The translations under genes were made by a program, and so were the position numbers. Positions 35,526 through 45,316 of a DNA stretch of 64,000 bases are shown here, in pieces. Origin of the DNA: CAYZMS01 sp964479625 (lineage in GTDB: Bacteria; Bacteroidota; Bacteroidia; Chitinophagales; Saprospiraceae); the NCBI GenBank assembly GCA_964479625.1, contig CAYZMS010000010.1, forward strand, positions 1 to 64,000, given 5' to 3'. The notes beneath the pieces are model-generated. The model saw only the letters and a program-made list of their open reading frames with translations, ran no database searches and was not told the DNA's origin. Numbering within the stretch: position 1 is the first letter of the stretch; every line of letters starts with the position of its first letter.

Positions 35526-38168
35526 ATGAAAGCCCATACTGCCGAATCCCGTCGTTTGCAAGAACATTATTCCGGAAAAAAGGCCTGGCTCCGATGGGGG
35601 CCTTACCTAAGTGAACGCCAATGGGGAACCGTAAGGGAAGATTACAGCCCGACCGGAGATGCCTGGGAGTACCTGCCGCACGAGCACGCCCGCTCCCGTG
35701 CCTATCGTTGGGGAGAAGATGGCCTTGCAGGGATCTGCGACGACGAATGCAACCTTTGCTTTGCCATTGCTTTGTGGAACCACAAAGACCCCATACTGAA
35801 AGAACGACTCTTTGGTTTGACCGGTCCCCAGGGTAACCAGGGCGAAGATGTAAAGGAACTCTATTATTACCTCGATAGTACACCCACCCACTCCTACCTC
35901 AAGCACCTCTACAAATACCCACAAGCGGAATACCCCTATGAAGAATTGATCAAGGTCAATCAGGACCGCAATAAAACCGTGGGGGAATACGAATTGCTGG
36001 ATACCGGTGTCTTCGAGGAAAATGCCTATTTCGACGTATTTACCGAATACGCCAAGGCCGATCATGACGACCTGCTGATCCGCATCACCATTCACAACCG
36101 GGGCGAACAGAAGGCTCCCATAACCATATTACCCACCCTGTGGTTTCGCCATCGCTGGGATCACGACCCCTCCTGTCCCCGGGTAAAAGTAGGCCTTAAA
36201 CAGAAAACTGATGATGTGGTAGAGGTCAACCATCTCCATCTGCCCCAATACCATTTCCAGTTCCAACCTACGGGCCAGGTTCTGTTTACCGAAAACGAGA
36301 CCAACCGGGAGCGCATTTTCGAACTGCGCAATCCCACTCCTTATGTAAAAGACAGCTTTCACCGGGCCGTGATCGAGGGCAACCCTTTGGCGTATTGCCA
36401 CCCAAATCAGGGTACCAAATGTGCACCGGTCTACAGTTTTGAACTCGAAGGCGGGGAAAGCCGGGAGATCCGCCTCCGGCTCAACCCCCATCCCGTTTTA
36501 CCGGACGACCTGGGTACCTTTTTCGAAACCACTTTCGAAGAACGCATCCGGGAAGCGGGTGAATTCTACGATGCCATCCTGGTCAAAGACCCCAGCAAAC
36601 GCAACATTCAGCGACAGGCCTTTGCAGGCATGCTCTGGACCAAACAATTCTATAATTTCGACATTGACCTTTGGTTGAATGGCGACCCCGGCCAGCCGGC
36701 CCCGCCCCGGGAACGCCATAAACTGCGCAACCACCATTGGCGGCACCTGCGCAACCGGGAGATCATCTCCATGCCCGACAAATGGGAATACCCCTGGTAT
36801 GCCGCCTGGGACCTAGCCTTTCACTGCATTCCTCTGGGAATGGTCGACATCAATTTTGCCAAGGATCAATTACTCATCTTCCTGGGCGAACGCTATGTCC
36901 ACCCCAATGGCCAGATCCCGGCCTATGAATGGGCCTTCTCGGATGTCAACCCGCCGGTGCATGCATGGGCCTGTATCGAGGTCTACAAAATGGAAAAGCA
37001 ACAAAGTGGAAAAGGCGACCTGAGTTTCCTGAAGCGAGCCTTCCACAAATTGCTGCTCAACTTTACCTGGTGGGTCAACCGCAAGGATGCCAACGACAAC
37101 AATATCTTCGAAGGAGGCTTCCTGGGGCTGGATAATATCGGGGTCTTCGATCGCAGCAAGGGCCTCCCGGGAGGAGGCACCCTTGAACAGGCCGACGGCA
37201 CCGCATGGATGGGATTGTACTCCCTCAACATGCTCGAAATTTCTCTCGAACTCGCCCGGGAGGAACCCGAATACGAGGATATGGCCGTGAAGTTTCTGAA
37301 ACACTACACCTACATCGCCGAAGCCCTTAATTATTTGTGCGAAGCCCATACCGGTGCCTGGGACGAAAAAGAAGGCTTTTTCTACGATATTCTGAGATTG
37401 CCCGACGGGCAGGTCATCCCAATAAAGGTTCGCTCATTGGTGGGCCTATCCCCCTTGTTCCCGATCTACCGCATGCCGGCCAGTGTTCGAACCGAATTCC
37501 CTAATTTTTGGAGACAGATCACCGATTTCTATCGCTATCGGCAATTGCACCAAAAACCGCTACTGGTCGAATACGGAGTAGATGACCCCGAAAAGGATAT
37601 CCTGTTGACCCTGGCCCCTATACATCGTTTGAAAAAACTGTTGCAAGCCATGCTGGACGAGTCCGAATTTCTAAGCCCCTACGGAATTCGGTCCCTTTCT
37701 AAAAAACACGAGCGGGATTACCAGATCGACCTTGCCGGTCATCATTACGAATTAAAGTATGAACCCGCTGAATCCAGTACTTACATGTTCGGCGGCAATT
37801 CCAACTGGCGGGGCCCGGTCTGGTTCCCGATGAACTACCTGCTGCTGCAATCCCTGATGCAACTGGATGATTACCTGGAGGACCGGCTGATGCTCGAATA
37901 CCCCAACGATTCGGGGGAATACCACTGTCCCAGCGAGATAGCCAGGCGCATTGCCAAACGCCTCATTAGTCTCTTTGAGACCGATGACAACGGCAACCGC
38001 CCGATCCACCGGGATCACGCCGCCCGCTACAATGACCCCCATTTCAAAGACCTCATCCTGTTTTACGAGTATTTTCATGCCGATACTGGCAGGGGCGTCG
38101 GCGCGTCTCACCAAACCGGCTGGACTGGACTGATCGCCAAATTGATCGAAAGGGTGGAGGAGTTTTGA
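35526..38168 (+). CDS. GH63/MGH1-like glucosidase
   Basis: The 880-residue, cytoplasmic-looking protein (no signal peptide) belongs to the bacterial glucosidase family with an MGH1-like (alpha/alpha)6 domain. Motifs include LRWGPYLSERQWGTVREDYS and ICDDECNLCFAIALWNHKDPILKERLFGLTGPQGNQGEDVKE at the start, DKWEYPWYAAWDLAFHCIPL in the middle, and GGNSNWRGPVWFPMNYLL with W761 near the end, as in GH63. It may hydrolyse alpha-glucosides such as mannosylglycerate/glucosylglycerate-type solutes or glycan fragments. The gene follows the GT4 pair after 136 bp. Confidence 0.88.
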   Translation: MKAHTAESRRLQEHYSGKKAWLRWGPYLSERQWGTVREDYSPTGDAWEYLPHEHARSRAYRWGEDGLAGICDDECNLCFAIALWNHKDPILKERLFGLTGPQGNQGEDVKELYYYLDSTPTHSYLKHLYKYPQAEYPYEELIKVNQDRNKTVGEYELLDTGVFEENAYFDVFTEYAKADHDDLLIRITIHNRGEQKAPITILPTLWFRHRWDHDPSCPRVKVGLKQKTDDVVEVNHLHLPQYHFQFQPTGQVLFTENETNRERIFELRNPTPYVKDSFHRAVIEGNPLAYCHPNQGTKCAPVYSFELEGGESREIRLRLNPHPVLPDDLGTFFETTFEERIREAGEFYDAILVKDPSKRNIQRQAFAGMLWTKQFYNFDIDLWLNGDPGQPAPPRERHKLRNHHWRHLRNREIISMPDKWEYPWYAAWDLAFHCIPLGMVDINFAKDQLLIFLGERYVHPNGQIPAYEWAFSDVNPPVHAWACIEVYKMEKQQSGKGDLSFLKRAFHKLLLNFTWWVNRKDANDNNIFEGGFLGLDNIGVFDRSKGLPGGGTLEQADGTAWMGLYSLNMLEISLELAREEPEYEDMAVKFLKHYTYIAEALNYLCEAHTGAWDEKEGFFYDILRLPDGQVIPIKVRSLVGLSPLFPIYRMPASVRTEFPNFWRQITDFYRYRQLHQKPLLVEYGVDDPEKDILLTLAPIHRLKKLLQAMLDESEFLSPYGIRSLSKKHERDYQIDLAGHHYELKYEPAESSTYMFGGNSNWRGPVWFPMNYLLLQSLMQLDDYLEDRLMLEYPNDSGEYHCPSEIARRIAKRLISLFETDDNGNRPIHRDHAARYNDPHFKDLILFYEYFHADTGRGVGASHQTGWTGLIAKLIERVEEF

Positions 38169-38219
38169 GGTTTCGGTCTTGAATTATCAACCACTCTAAT
38201 CTCCTACCCTGCCCCATGC

Positions 38220-39140
38220 TCACTTCAGGCTGGCCCAAAAGTCGTTGATTAAAGGCTCCCCTTTGATGGCCGTGTACACCTTGACCTTGCGTTTGGTGTT
38301 TTCCGGTGGGGTTTTGACCTTTTTGATAGTCGCAAACTCCGGGTGGAGGTAGGCCTCTACCAGGGCGAGATCCCACATGACGTGCTTTGTTTCTTCGGGG
38401 TGATGCTTGCGCCAGCGTTCGAGCAATAAAGCCTGGGCAGGCTGACGGGCGTCCAGTTGTTCGAAAGTATCTGATCGGTCGAAAGTAAGCGCTTCCGCAG
38501 TTTGCAAAGGCATGACAGTAAGATCAAGGCCTTCCAGATTTAGCAGGTAATCGAAAGCGTTGAGGTCATTGCGAATATTGAATTCATTTTTGTTCCAGGC
38601 CTTTTTCCGAAGGTCGTATTGCGCGCCCAAGGCGAAGATCGAGATCCGCGGCAGCACGTCCGGTGCCAGTTGCAGGGCTGAAGCCACATTGGTAAGTGGG
38701 CCCAAGGTGATGATGTGCAGGCGCTCTCCTTCCGGCAGTTGTCGGGCCGCTGCGATCATACCCTGTGCCGCGGGCGAATCCCGGGGAGTCTCTCCTCCCC
38801 AGGATCGGCCGATCATTCGATCTGCCCCCTGGGGATGTGATAGCGCCATTCGATCAAAATAAGCCAACAGGCGCTCATTTAGCTCTTGGCTTTCTTCTAC
38901 ACTGACCAGTTCCCTAGTATTATAGTCATTCCACTTTTCAAAAGCCACCAAATCCGGATTATTAAAGTGTGCGGAACTCAATCCGACAAGATCTATCCCA
39001 GGTTCAGATAGCAGGCGGACAATGGCGTAGAGGTCATCCATTTCATTTCCGGTATCGGCATCCAGCCAGATGGGATGTTGGGCGCTAAGCCCGGAAGAAA
39101 AGGCAAAAATTAGAAGAATAGATGGGCCGATGGTTTTCAT
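38220..39140 (-). CDS. Exported nucleoside hydrolase-like protein
   Basis: The 306-residue product has a signal peptide (MKTIGPSILLIFAFSSGLSAQ) and an IUNH-type domain. The Ca-binding N-terminal Asp cluster appears as LDADTGNEMDDLYAIVRLL, followed by LHIITLGPLTNVASALQLAPDVLPRISIFALG, and FNIRNDLNAFDYLLN with the second Asp/Asn cluster. Inosine/uridine-type nucleosides are the usual substrates, but exported Bacteroidota members may have others. The open frame extends 46 codons upstream without protein character. DUF1653 is encoded just upstream. Confidence 0.85.
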   Translation of the reverse strand: MKTIGPSILLIFAFSSGLSAQHPIWLDADTGNEMDDLYAIVRLLSEPGIDLVGLSSAHFNNPDLVAFEKWNDYNTRELVSVEESQELNERLLAYFDRMALSHPQGADRMIGRSWGGETPRDSPAAQGMIAAARQLPEGERLHIITLGPLTNVASALQLAPDVLPRISIFALGAQYDLRKKAWNKNEFNIRNDLNAFDYLLNLEGLDLTVMPLQTAEALTFDRSDTFEQLDARQPAQALLLERWRKHHPEETKHVMWDLALVEAYLHPEFATIKKVKTPPENTKRKVKVYTAIKGEPLINDFWASLK

Positions 39141-39174
39141 GGGTTTGGGTGTTGAATTTTTGAGCTGGTACAAC

Positions 39175-39399
39175 TTAAAGTGCTCCAATATATTTAAAAC
39201 GCGGCAGCTTTCGCCCTTCCACCTCCACTTCCTCCTGGAACATATCCAGGGGGCGTACCCAGAGGCTATCTTTCCCAAAATCCGGGGATTCGTACAGGGC
39301 CTGGTAAACTACTAGTGGTTCGAGCGTTTCGCTGTGGTGGGCGATACCCAATACGCGATAGCGGCCGCCTTTGAAATGTTGGTAAAGCCCAGGTTTCAT
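39175..39399 (-). CDS. DUF1653 protein
   Basis: This 74-residue protein has the DUF1653 pattern: GLYQHFKGGRYRVLGIAHHSETLEPLVVYQALYESPDFGKDSLWVRPLDMFQEEVEVEGR..PRF. Family members are small beta-rich proteins of unknown function, often encoded beside unrelated enzymes. It is 34 bp before the nucleoside hydrolase and probably shares its transcript. Confidence 0.9.
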   Translation of the reverse strand: MKPGLYQHFKGGRYRVLGIAHHSETLEPLVVYQALYESPDFGKDSLWVRPLDMFQEEVEVEGRKLPRFKYIGAL

Positions 39400-39587
39400 A
39401 AGCTGGTTTTTTATTATTAAATGTTGAATCAGAAAATCGGGTATGCCCAGGATGGCGGCTTTTATAGTTTAGGCTAAGCTGCTCCACAAAGCCAGCGCCC
39501 TCCAATAGCCACCATTTAAACAATTCTTAATCCACAGGGTTAAGCCCATTCGCCAGGAAACCTTTATTTTAGAAAAAAATTATCAAC

Positions 39588-40940
39588 ATGAAATCCACCC
39601 ATTCCCGTCGTCAGTTTATACACCAATCTGCAATCGTCAGCCTGGGCTTTTTAGCCTTATCGCGTTGCCACAAGGGAGGAGCCGATAAGCCTGCATTGCC
39701 CCTTAGCCTCGAAAGCGACCCGGCGGGCTATCTCGACCTGCCCCAGGGGTTCCAATACAAGGTCATTTCCCGGGCTGGAGAGCCCATGAGTGATGGATTT
39801 TTCCTCCCGGGACGCCCTGATGGTATGGGTGCCTTCGCCGGTTCAGACGGCCTGGTCATCGTAGTTCGCAACCATGAGAACAGCCCGCTGCCACAAGAGA
39901 ACAGTGGCTTCGGCACCGACAATGCCCTCCTGCAAAAATTGCAATCCGGGCAGTTGTACGATTATGGCCGGGGCGAAAGACCCGCCCTGGGGGGGACCAC
40001 CACCTTCGTGTACAACGAACAAAGCCAGAAGATCGAACGCCAGTTTCTAAGCCTGGCCGGTACTACCCGCAACTGTGCCGGGGGAGTCACTCCCTGGAAC
40101 AGCTGGCTAAGTTGTGAGGAAGACGTCACCCGTCAAAGCGAATGGGCGGAGCGCGATCATGGCTTTGTGTTCGAAGTCCCCGCCATGGAAGCCATAGGCA
40201 TCGCCCGGCCGGAGCCCATTAAAGCCATGGGGCGCTTCAATCACGAGGCCGTGGCGGTTGACCCGCGTACCGGTATCGTCTACCAGACCGAAGATCGCCA
40301 CGACGGCCTTATCTACCGCTTTCTGCCCAATACCCCTGGAAAGTTGCAGGAAGGGGGCCAACTGCAAGCCCTTATGGTCGTAGACCGCCCCAGCCTGGAT
40401 ACCCGCAACTGGGATGAGCCCAATATGGCCCTGAATAAACCCGTACAAGTTCACTGGATCAATATCGACAATGTGTTGTCGCCAGAGGACACCCTTCGTC
40501 AGGAAGGCTTCGATGCGGGTGCTGCCCGATTTGCCCGGGGAGAAGGCATGTGGTGGGGCGATAATGAACTCTATTTCGCCTGTACCAACGGAGGGCCCAG
40601 AAAGCTGGGGCAGGTCTTCCGTTACCGGCCAGGGCAGGATGACCGGGACGGCTACTTGGATCTTTTCGCAGAATCGGAAAACAAGACCGTCCTCCACGCC
40701 TGCGACAACCTGACCGTGGCACCCTGGGGCGATGTTATCCTTTGCGAGGATAATGGGGAGCTGAACTACATTCGGGGGATCAACCAAAAAGGGGAGATCT
40801 ACAACCTGGCCTGTAACCGCAGCTCCACCTCCGAATTCGCAGGCCTGACTTTCTCCCCCAGTGGTCAGACGCTATTCGTCAATATTCAGGAAAACGGGGA
40901 TACCCTGGCCATCACCGGAGATTGGAAGAAGCTTGCCTGA
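39588..40940 (+). CDS. PhoX-type (DUF839) phosphatase-like protein
   Basis: The 450-residue protein has a twin-arginine leader (SRRQFIHQSAIVSLGFLALSRC) that also ends in a possible lipobox Cys. The DUF839/PhoX domain follows: LDLPQGFQYKVISRAGEPMSDG, VIVVRNHENSP, GTTTFVYNEQ, TPWNSWLSCEEDV, FNHEAVAVDPRTGIVYQTEDRHDGLIYRFLPN, CDNLTVAPWGDVILCEDN, EFAGLTFSPSGQTLFVNIQENG. PhoX enzymes are Tat-exported, Ca/Fe-dependent alkaline phosphatases. DUF839 proteins can also be non-enzymatic, so phosphatase activity is likely but unproven. Confidence 0.88.
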   Translation: MKSTHSRRQFIHQSAIVSLGFLALSRCHKGGADKPALPLSLESDPAGYLDLPQGFQYKVISRAGEPMSDGFFLPGRPDGMGAFAGSDGLVIVVRNHENSPLPQENSGFGTDNALLQKLQSGQLYDYGRGERPALGGTTTFVYNEQSQKIERQFLSLAGTTRNCAGGVTPWNSWLSCEEDVTRQSEWAERDHGFVFEVPAMEAIGIARPEPIKAMGRFNHEAVAVDPRTGIVYQTEDRHDGLIYRFLPNTPGKLQEGGQLQALMVVDRPSLDTRNWDEPNMALNKPVQVHWINIDNVLSPEDTLRQEGFDAGAARFARGEGMWWGDNELYFACTNGGPRKLGQVFRYRPGQDDRDGYLDLFAESENKTVLHACDNLTVAPWGDVILCEDNGELNYIRGINQKGEIYNLACNRSSTSEFAGLTFSPSGQTLFVNIQENGDTLAITGDWKKLA

Positions 40941-41059
40941 ACAGGGTAAGCCGGGAATGCGGGAAATACCAAAATAGGGTCGGCCAATACCTACATCCCT
41001 GCCTCCATCCTGATCAGCTTAGGGTTTTCCACCCATTTGAGAAGGCCCTCCCCACCAGC

Positions 41060-41081
41060 GCCGCGGGCTTAAGCCCGCGGC
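41060..41081. repeat. G/C-rich 22-bp palindrome (REP-like type 2)
   Basis: A perfect palindrome with arms GCCGCGGGCTT and its complement, centred on CTTAAG. CCAG/CTGG bases can prolong the hairpin through a small bulge. The centre resembles that of the other family (GAACTTAAGTTC). Confidence 0.75.
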
Positions 41082-41334
41082 TGGTCTGGGCTACTCAGGT
41101 TTAGTCGGAATGATGGTTGGGGAAAGAGTTGATCGAGAATACTGGATGTCTTTACAAAAGATAAGCCGGAGGCATCAATAGAAACAGAAAAATTCGCGGA
41201 AATAGGGTTTCCGGTAATTTTGCCCTCTGGCCTTTACCGCCCAAAGGCGAGGCCATTTACTTCATTTCCTTAGTGGAACAGTGCAGTCTAAACGATCAAC
41301 CCCTGCTTGGGGAAAATCAGCTTATTCACAGGTT

Positions 41335-41380
41335 GGCGAACTAAAGTTCGCTGACCGGGGCGAACTGAAGTTCGCGTACC
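41335..41380. repeat. Two REP-like copies in tandem (B1, B2)
   Basis: B1 is GGCGAACTAAAGTTCGCTGACC minus its last two bases (41335-41354 core) and B2 repeats the same plan, GGCGAACTGAAGTTCGCG, at 41359-41376. Both are imperfect palindromes with 7-bp arms and lie 79 bp before the propeller gene. Confidence 0.7.
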
Positions 41381-41458
41381 TCTGGGCTCCCGAATAAAAT
41401 CGGGGCACCAAAGGGCAGATCTAAAAAAAACGTATTTTAACCCAACAATTCCCTTACC

Positions 41459-42832
41459 ATGTCCTGGCAATTGTTGCTGATACTTTGTTGGACGGCAGGT
41501 AGCTTGCAGGCTCAGCCCGAGCTGGAGCTTCCCGACCGGAAGCCCCTGCTGCCGCTGTACCAGCCTTTCGAACGTTGTTGATATGTGCTGGGCAGGGACA
41601 GCTGCTGGGTGTGGTGCCCCGAAGAACAGTCGGAATGGCATGGGCGGCCCTACCGAATAAACGAATTACCCGATGAGCCGAAGATCATCGAACGCCTACG
41701 TCCCGCCCTGACGGATTCGGCCCTTTACCTTATCCTGGACGGCGGTGGACTGACCTACCAACTCCACAAAGGGGGCATCGAACGACGGGACCAGTCCTTC
41801 GATCAACGAGTACAACATGGTGGATATTTCTTCGGGCGCGGCAACCGGCTCTACGCCTACGGCGGGTACGGCTTTTTCGAATTCAGGTCTTATCTGGCCG
41901 AGTGGTCGCCCCACAGCGGCGGCTGGGAGATCTGGAAAACAGCCAACCCTCCACCGCCCGGCCGTTACGAACCCCTTGGCTTCCACAACCAACGGGCATT
42001 GTATGTGGTGAATGGAGGTAATGCCACAGGACTGCATACCCTGCAGGAGGAAAAGGTCCTGCTCCAGGACGTGTGGCAACTTCAATGGGAAACGCGCCGC
42101 TGGAAAAAACTGGGCCGCATGAACGCGACCATTCCTCAGGAGCAACCTTCTCACCGGCATGTCCACTGGAACGATCGTCTTTATCTGCTAACTGAAAAGC
42201 GGCTGTTTTGTCTGGATTTCGAAAATAATCGCTTTGCCGAGCTGTCCCAGCCGACCGACCTGATCCGCTCGATCTACCGTATTATTCCGCCGGCCCTGGA
42301 TACCGCAAGCAACCAACTGCTGGTCGCTACCCTATTGTAACCCGGCAACCACCTTCGCTTTCATTTCCTTCCTGCAGCATCCCTTTTCCAGTCCCGGCCA
42401 CTGGTGGAAGGAACAGTCTTTCGTCGGCCCTTTTGGTGGTTGCCCTACCTCCTGGGCTTTTGCTTATTACTTCTCCTGCTGATCCCGGGATACCTGTACT
42501 GGAAACGAGGCCAACGACAGATGGAACAGTTGGAACGGCTGCCCACCCGTCGGCAATTACGCTACCGGAGAAAAGCCATTCCCCTGAAAGAAGATGAACT
42601 CGCCATCCTGGAATGCCTCTACACAGCCGCTGCTCCGGTGGATACCCATACGCTCTACGACAGCCTCCGGCAGGGCCGAGAAACGGAGGAAGCACTGCGC
42701 AAACGCTGCGGACAAGCCATCAAAAACCTGAATGAAAAGGTGGCCCTGTACACCGATCAACCCACTCCTCTCATCGGGGAATGCCCAAGCCCGGAAGACA
42801 AACGCCTCAAGCTGTTTTTCCTGGAAATTTAA
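41459..42832 (+). pseudogene. Membrane propeller-sensor gene broken by two stops
   Basis: One continuous frame of 458 codons is open except for TGA at 41579-41581 and TAA at 42338-42340. Piece 1 is a signal peptide plus start (SWQLLLILCWTAGSLQAQ). Piece 2 (about 252 residues) is a propeller-like domain with repeated FFGRGNRLYAYGGYGFFEF, HNQRALYVVNGGNATGLHTL, VHWNDRLYLLTEKRLFCLD. Piece 3 has a helix (WWLPYLLGFCLLLLLLIPGYLYW) and a charged tail of about 95 residues (LKEDELAILECLYTAAAPV...) that looks like a small helical, possibly winged-helix domain. The order suggests a one-component membrane sensor. Two different stops favour decay over recoding. A GTG at 41585 or 42404 could restart translation. 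Confidence 0.7.
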
Positions 42833-42836
42833 CAGC

Positions 42837-42994
42837 GAGCAGATAAGTGGATAAGCGATTTGGGTTTTAGCTTTTCGGTCCGGATGGGGGGATCTTTTGA
42901 TTCTCCCATTCGTAGGTCAGCGAACTTAAGTTCACTGACCGGGATTGGTGTTGCCGTTTGGCCAAAACGTTTGAACTTATCCACTTATCTGCTC
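42837..42994. repeat. Nested 158-bp inverted repeat with central REP-like palindrome
   Basis: Perfect 19-bp ends (GAGCAGATAAGTGGATAAG at 42837-42855, its complement at 42976-42994) enclose 120 bp. In the middle (42915-42940) is an imperfect 26-bp palindrome with GGTCAG/CTGACC ends and a GAACTTAAGTTC core. It fills the space between converging genes and could act as a bidirectional terminator or be a small MITE-like element. No target-site duplication is evident. Confidence 0.75.
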
Positions 42995-43045
42995 CTTGTT
43001 TAATCAACTCCTCATTAGGAATCGTTCAGGATTCCATAATTACTC

Positions 43046-45088
43046 CTACTTCACCACTTTGGTCGTGTATACCTGCTCTCCCACCTGGATGCGATAGAGG
43101 TAAGTCCCTTCGGGCAGGTTGCGGCCATCCACCAACTGAGTATAGGCGCCGGCAGGTAGCTGCTCCTCCCGGATCGTCTGTACCAGTTTACCGGCGGCAT
43201 CGTACATCTGGATCCGGATGCGATTGCTTTCGCTCAGGGAGTAGTGCAGGGTATGCGCATCCTTGAAAGGATTGGGATACACGCCCAGCAAGGTGAAGTT
43301 GGCCGGTTGCTCAATGCCCTCCAGGCTGGTCACTATAGGGGGATCATTGGGGGCGGGCTCGTCCTGCTCGCTTTTTTCACGGCTTTGGCCGGAGGCAGTT
43401 TGCAGACGATTTTCGCCGTCCAGACTATAAAAGCCTCCCATGAAGACCTGGAACTCCGGTCCTACCACCTGGTCGATCGGGCTGATGTAATAATCGGCCT
43501 GAACGGTATCGGATTTGACATCCAGTAGGTAATAGCCATGTTGAATGAGGTCGGCATATTTGATGTGTGGGTTGGGATTGCCCAATGAAGGAAATCCGGG
43601 AAGCTCGATCGGGTTATTCACAAAAGCCTGCAGAATGACCGCTGCTTCCAGTCCGACATTCTCATCGAAATTGGCGGAGGATACACTGGAACAAACAAAC
43701 TCAACCGCTACCGAGCCTTCCCCGGTCTCGGGATCGTAAGTGGGGGATTCAGCATAGAAGGGTACCGTCCCCAGGGGAGGGATCTCCTGTAAGCTCACCA
43801 GGGCGGGTTCCTTGGTAACGTCCATGGCAAAGGCGGTATGGAAGTCCCCGGTCAGGAAAACAGCGTTGTCGATATCCTTTTCGACCAGCAGATCAATGAT
43901 CTCTTCCCGTTCTGCCGGGTAGCCGTCCCAAATATCCAGGAAGAGGCTTTCAATCTCGTAATAATTGAAGGTGGTATCCTGCAGGGCGCCCCAGCCCAGT
44001 TCCATAGGTGAGAAGATCACCTGCTGCCCAATGATCTTCCAGTTGGCGGTAGACGTTTCCAGTTGTTCTTTCAACCAGGCCTTTTGTTCCGTACCCAGCA
44101 GGGTGCGATCTTCGGCGTACAGTGCACTGTCCAACACATTAAAGATTTGTATTTCGCGGCCTTCCAGGCGAGTGTCGAGCATGATAAGGTCAGCGATATT
44201 GCCGTAGCTCAGTTTGCGATACACACTTTGGTCTTCGGTATCGCGGATGGGCATCCATTCGAAATACACCTGACGGGCGATCGCTTTACGGGTTTCCCAG
44301 TCTCCTTCGGTCTCGGGGTCGTGGTTTTCGGCTCCATCCACATAGGAATCGTTAGCACTTTCGTGGTCGTCCCATACCGTGATGAAGGGGTGCTGCTGGT
44401 GTACCCGTGCCAGGGCGGTATCCAGGCGATAGGTCGAGTAACGGGTCCGATAATCTTCCACGCTCAGGATCTCATTAGCCGGGATATTGGGGCGATCCTG
44501 GGCCACGGTGGAGTCTTCGTAAACGCCCTGGGCGTACTCGTAAATGTAATCTCCCAGGTGGATGACGGCATCCAGGTCGTTGCGTTCCGCAATGCGTTTG
44601 TATGCATTGAAGTACCCGGCCGGGTAGTTCGAACAGGATACAATGGCAAAGCGGAGGTGGTCAGTCTGATCGGCGATGGGCGTGGTCTTGGTGCGACCGG
44701 TCAGGGAAGCCCGGCCCAGGGCTTTGAAGCCGTAGTAATAGGTCGTTCCTGGTTCCAATCCGGTAACATCTACCTTGACGGTATAGTCGCGCTCAGCAGT
44801 AGTGGTGAAGGTACCGGACTTCACTACATTCATGAGCTGGGCATCGGTAGCAACCTGCCATTCCACTTCAATGGACTCCGTATTCAGATCATCGGGGGTA
44901 ACGCGGGTCCAGATAATCACGCGATCTTCCAACGGGTCGCCGGAGGCAAGGCCGTGAAAGAAGGGAGCCCACTCGGGATTGGCGCCGGAGTCGCCGTTGC
45001 GCAGTACTACAAGAGGGTGTTCATTCAGCTGAGCACTTAAGGCCCAGCTGCTTAGCCAAAAAAGGCTCAACAATAACAGTCGGTTCAT
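43046..45088 (-). CDS. PhoD-family alkaline phosphatase with type IX sorting domain
   Basis: The 680-residue protein has a signal peptide (MNRLLLLSLFWLSSWALSAQ), an N-terminal Fn3-like PhoD_N (HGLASGDPLEDRVIIWTRVTP...YYYGFKA), and the metallo-phosphatase domain (CSNYPAGYFNAYKRIAER, AVIHLGDYIYEY, FITVWDDHESANDSYVDGAENH, FLTGDFHTAF). The last 75 residues (LGVYPNPFKDAHTLHYSLSES..., LPEGTYLYRIQVG) are a type IX secretion C-terminal domain. It should be delivered to the surface or medium to release phosphate from phosphodi/monoesters. The frame is open 41 codons earlier, but the Met used begins the signal peptide. Confidence 0.93.
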   Translation of the reverse strand: MNRLLLLSLFWLSSWALSAQLNEHPLVVLRNGDSGANPEWAPFFHGLASGDPLEDRVIIWTRVTPDDLNTESIEVEWQVATDAQLMNVVKSGTFTTTAERDYTVKVDVTGLEPGTTYYYGFKALGRASLTGRTKTTPIADQTDHLRFAIVSCSNYPAGYFNAYKRIAERNDLDAVIHLGDYIYEYAQGVYEDSTVAQDRPNIPANEILSVEDYRTRYSTYRLDTALARVHQQHPFITVWDDHESANDSYVDGAENHDPETEGDWETRKAIARQVYFEWMPIRDTEDQSVYRKLSYGNIADLIMLDTRLEGREIQIFNVLDSALYAEDRTLLGTEQKAWLKEQLETSTANWKIIGQQVIFSPMELGWGALQDTTFNYYEIESLFLDIWDGYPAEREEIIDLLVEKDIDNAVFLTGDFHTAFAMDVTKEPALVSLQEIPPLGTVPFYAESPTYDPETGEGSVAVEFVCSSVSSANFDENVGLEAAVILQAFVNNPIELPGFPSLGNPNPHIKYADLIQHGYYLLDVKSDTVQADYYISPIDQVVGPEFQVFMGGFYSLDGENRLQTASGQSREKSEQDEPAPNDPPIVTSLEGIEQPANFTLLGVYPNPFKDAHTLHYSLSESNRIRIQMYDAAGKLVQTIREEQLPAGAYTQLVDGRNLPEGTYLYRIQVGEQVYTTKVVK

Positions 45089-45316
45089 GTGTGAAAATGA
45101 TTTTAGAATTGCAAGAAAATGCAAAACAAATGAACCAGCGTTACCTGAAGATGAAAAGGGCGTTAAGCTATGGCAATTTTCGAGGAAGGTTACCCCATAA
45201 CGCGTGATCACTCGCAGAATGGAGCGAATAACATTATCCCAATAACCTTATCCGTTCATGGTTTTTGTGCGTAGTCGTCTTTTGCTGTTGAATTTCGGTT
45301 CTCTTGGTCGAAAGTT

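Larger units (their letters stand above)
40941..41458. other. Repeat-bearing intergenic region
   Basis: 518 bp between phoX and the decayed propeller gene. It contains a G/C-rich palindrome (41060-41081) and two GCGAACT-type copies (41335-41380). No coding frame is convincing. Confidence 0.6.

Noticed and set aside
44063..45040. Long open frame on the plus strand opposite PhoD
   Set aside because: It is antisense to a clear PhoD domain, has no family features, and reflects the codon bias of the real gene.
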